NCBI GenBank assembly: GCA_018333845.1
Contig: JAGXSK010000067.1
Location: forward strand, 1-6,894
DNA: 6,894 nt
DNA from: Clostridia bacterium
Lineage (GTDB): Bacteria > Bacillota > DSM-16504 > Desulfitibacterales > Desulfitibacteraceae
Direction: 5' to 3'
Shown here in pieces: positions 5,542 through 6,894 of this stretch. Below the pieces are notes generated by a model. It ran no database searches and was not told the origin of the DNA. It was given only the letters and a program-made list of their open reading frames with translations. Made by a program: the position numbers and the translations under genes. Position 1 is the first letter of the stretch. The number at the start of each line of letters is the position of its first letter.

Positions 5542-6465
5542 ATGGCATTTATTTTTATTTTTTTAGATGGAGTAGGCCTTGGAAGAGAGGACGAAAACAA
5601 TCCCTTTTATTCAAGCTCGACTCCAGCTATTGCAAAAATTTTAGATGGAAACAAGCTAACCATGGGATCTGCTGATAAGGAATATATAAATGCCAGTTTA
5701 TTAAGCTTGGATGCTTGTTTGGGTGTCCAGGGAATTCCCCAAAGTGCAACTGGTCAAACATCCCTTTTTACAGGTACAAATGCCTCAAAAATCCTTGGCT
5801 ATCACCTTAATGCATATCCTAATGAACAGTTAAGAGATGTTTTAGCTGAAAGGGGTGTATTTAGCCAATTAAAAAGAAATAAGCATACGTGCACCTTCGC
5901 TAATGCATATAGACCTGGAAGACTTAAAGAATTATTTGCTGGAGGTGTTAAACACTACTCATGTTCTACCCTAATTACCTATTATGCAGGATTAGAATTT
6001 CGCTCATTGAAAGATCTGGAGCGTGGAAATGCCGTGTATATGGATATAATCAATGACCATTTAAGGGAATTGGGCTATGATGTTAAATTAATTACCCCAG
6101 GGGCTGCAGCCAGAAACTTAATTAACATAGCCAGGGAATTTTCCTTTACTTTATATGAAAGCTTTCTATCAGATATTATTGGACACAAGGGTGATAACCA
6201 TAAAGCAGAAGAAATTGTCAAAAGGATAGATGCTTTTTTAGGTTCAATTATAGACAATATGAATCAGGAAAGGGATTTGCTGCTGGTTACAAGTGATCAT
6301 GGGAATTTAGAAAATAGTGCTGTAAAGGTTCATACTAAAAATCCAGTACCTGCTCTAGTGATAGGCAAAAACAGAAAAAGGTTTGTTGACATATTGGTGT
6401 CTAAAAAAGACATAACAGGGGTTGTACCCGCAATTCTTGAAATAATTGAAGCAACGAAGAATTAG
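5542..6465 (+). CDS. Alkaline-phosphatase-superfamily metalloenzyme, phosphoglycerate mutase/phosphopentomutase-like
   Basis: This is a probable cytosolic two-metal phosphatase or phosphomutase of the alkaline phosphatase superfamily, related to cofactor-independent phosphoglycerate mutase (iPGM) and phosphopentomutase. Visible sites in order: D9 in FLDGVGLG; PQSATGQTSLFTG at 66-78, in which S68 aligns with the iPGM phosphoserine (SxxGH there, SATGQ here); D211 and H215 in DIIGHKGDNH; D252-H253 in TSDHGNLE; and H264 in HTKNPVPAL. The last three closely echo iPGM DxxGHTG, DHGNxE and HTxNPVP. At 307 residues it is far shorter than iPGM (~510) and shorter than DeoB (~390), so only a small cap of about 100-120 residues (roughly 85-200) lies between the catalytic halves. 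All metal ligands are present, so it should be active, but the substrate is unknown. AAGGAG at 5528-5533, eight bases before the ATG, supports the start. It sits between two gene relics. Confidence 0.85.
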   Translation: MAFIFIFLDGVGLGREDENNPFYSSSTPAIAKILDGNKLTMGSADKEYINASLLSLDACLGVQGIPQSATGQTSLFTGTNASKILGYHLNAYPNEQLRDVLAERGVFSQLKRNKHTCTFANAYRPGRLKELFAGGVKHYSCSTLITYYAGLEFRSLKDLERGNAVYMDIINDHLRELGYDVKLITPGAAARNLINIAREFSFTLYESFLSDIIGHKGDNHKAEEIVKRIDAFLGSIIDNMNQERDLLLVTSDHGNLENSAVKVHTKNPVPALVIGKNRKRFVDILVSKKDITGVVPAILEIIEATKN

Positions 6466-6527
6466 ATGTGGATTTTGTAAAGACCTCAACGGGCTTTGCA
6501 AACATAGGTGCAACCCTTGAGCATGGG
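6465..6527 (+). pseudogene. deoC: Relic of deoxyribose-phosphate aldolase (deoC) around the catalytic lysine
   Basis: Starting at GAT 6465, one base inside the phosphatase-like gene's stop codon, the frame reads DV followed by DFVKTSTGFANIGATLEHG. DFVKTSTGF followed by a Gly-Ala-Thr is the signature of bacterial DeoC around its Schiff-base lysine (here the AAG at 6480-6482). A complete DeoC is about 215-220 residues. An in-frame TGA at 6447-6449 and the lack of recognisable DeoC sequence after 6527 show that only about 21 codons remain. The frame stays open to TGA 6585-6587, but the protein beyond the motif is unrecognisable. There is no credible start, so this is a decayed fragment and not a gene. 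DeoC normally cleaves deoxyribose-5-phosphate in nucleoside salvage. Confidence 0.75.
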
Positions 6528-6630
6528 CTTTTCTTTTTACACTGGTGCTTGCAGGAATTTTTTAAATTAACTCGAAATGTTATATGAAAACTGTTATTTA
6601 ATTCACATACTAGCTCCTTGGGAGGCATCA

Positions 6631-6894
6631 ATGATGGCTTTAGTAAGGGACTTCATGGAAAAGAGTTTTGAGACGTTAGCTCCAAAGAATACACTGCTTT
6701 GGGCTTTGAAGCTGCTTAGAACGAAGCGGATAAGATACATTCCAGTTGTAGAAAATGATATTTTTGTAGGTCTTATTTCTGAAAGAGACTTGAGAGATGT
6801 ACTTCCTTCAATTGTTGAAGGGTGCGATATGGAATTTTTGAATTTAACTTGTGTTCAATCAGTCATGCAGGATCAGGTTATTTCAGTTACAGAA
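6631..6894 (+). CDS. CBS-domain protein, AcuB-like (3' end outside window)
   Basis: The frame starts ATGATG at 6631 and stays open for 88 codons to the window edge. The ribosome binding site GGGAGG (6620-6625) lies 5 bases before the first ATG and 8 before the second (6634), so either may be used. Residues 5-60 form one CBS motif: VRDFMEKSFETLAPKNTL, then RIRYIPVVEND (33-43) and GLISERDLRD (47-56), the usual strand-helix pattern with the PVV and G-hydrophobic-(I/V)-(S/T)-xxD signatures. A second CBS domain begins at about residue 75 with VQSVMQDQVISVTE. Paired CBS domains usually bind adenine nucleotides and act as regulatory modules. The AcuB-like label reflects the tandem-CBS start; what follows is unseen, so a fused C-terminal domain cannot be excluded. 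Confidence 0.88.
   Translation, partial: MMALVRDFMEKSFETLAPKNTLLWALKLLRTKRIRYIPVVENDIFVGLISERDLRDVLPSIVEGCDMEFLNLTCVQSVMQDQVISVTE

Noticed and set aside
6490..6540. Possible intrinsic terminator after the phosphatase-like gene (T-rich run TTTTCTTTTT)
   Set aside because: The only nearby stems are 3-5 bp (for example TTGCA with TGCAA), too weak to call; the stretch is better explained by the deoC relic.

Overview
The window suggests a low-GC, Gram-positive-type anaerobe, probably a member of the Clostridia/Peptococcia group. The basis is AT-rich DNA, strong AGGAGG-type ribosome binding sites, a Gram-positive-style lipoprotein and the gene families present. I cannot name the species. All genes lie on the + strand.

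Positions 1-1839 hold a succinyl-CoA-synthetase-type acid:CoA ligase. The beta subunit (sucC-like) is cut by the left edge, and the alpha subunit (sucD-like) follows with a one-base TAATG overlap. Positions 1945-5252 hold a tripartite tricarboxylate transporter (TTT). A single 670-residue protein carries both the TctA permease and a C-terminal TctB-like domain, and a separate TctC lipoprotein follows. The simplest reading is an uptake-and-activation cassette: TctC captures a carboxylate, TctAB imports it with an ion gradient, and the ligase converts it to a CoA thioester or runs in reverse to make ATP. The ligase keeps its catalytic residues, but several beta-subunit positions expected around the carboxylate differ from E. 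coli SucC, so the acid may not be succinate.

The non-coding stretches carry structure. A perfect 14-bp palindrome sits inside the 17-bp spacer of a candidate promoter before tctAB. The 287-bp gap between tctAB and tctC holds a 13-bp inverted repeat built from a roughly 21-bp repeated unit, and a 12-bp palindrome near the tctC start. A clear intrinsic terminator follows tctC.

Positions 5318-6894 are a separate neighbourhood. An intact alkaline-phosphatase-superfamily enzyme, like a phosphoglycerate mutase core, is flanked by two gene relics. Upstream is a piece of a LUD-domain (lactate-utilization-type) gene. Downstream is a piece of deoxyribose-phosphate aldolase (deoC) that includes the catalytic-lysine motif. 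A CBS-domain protein begins at 6631 and runs off the right edge.

No RNA gene, CRISPR array, transposase or complete insertion sequence was seen. The strongest points for a second look are the TctA-TctB fusion, the altered ligase pocket, the operator-like palindrome and the two gene relics.
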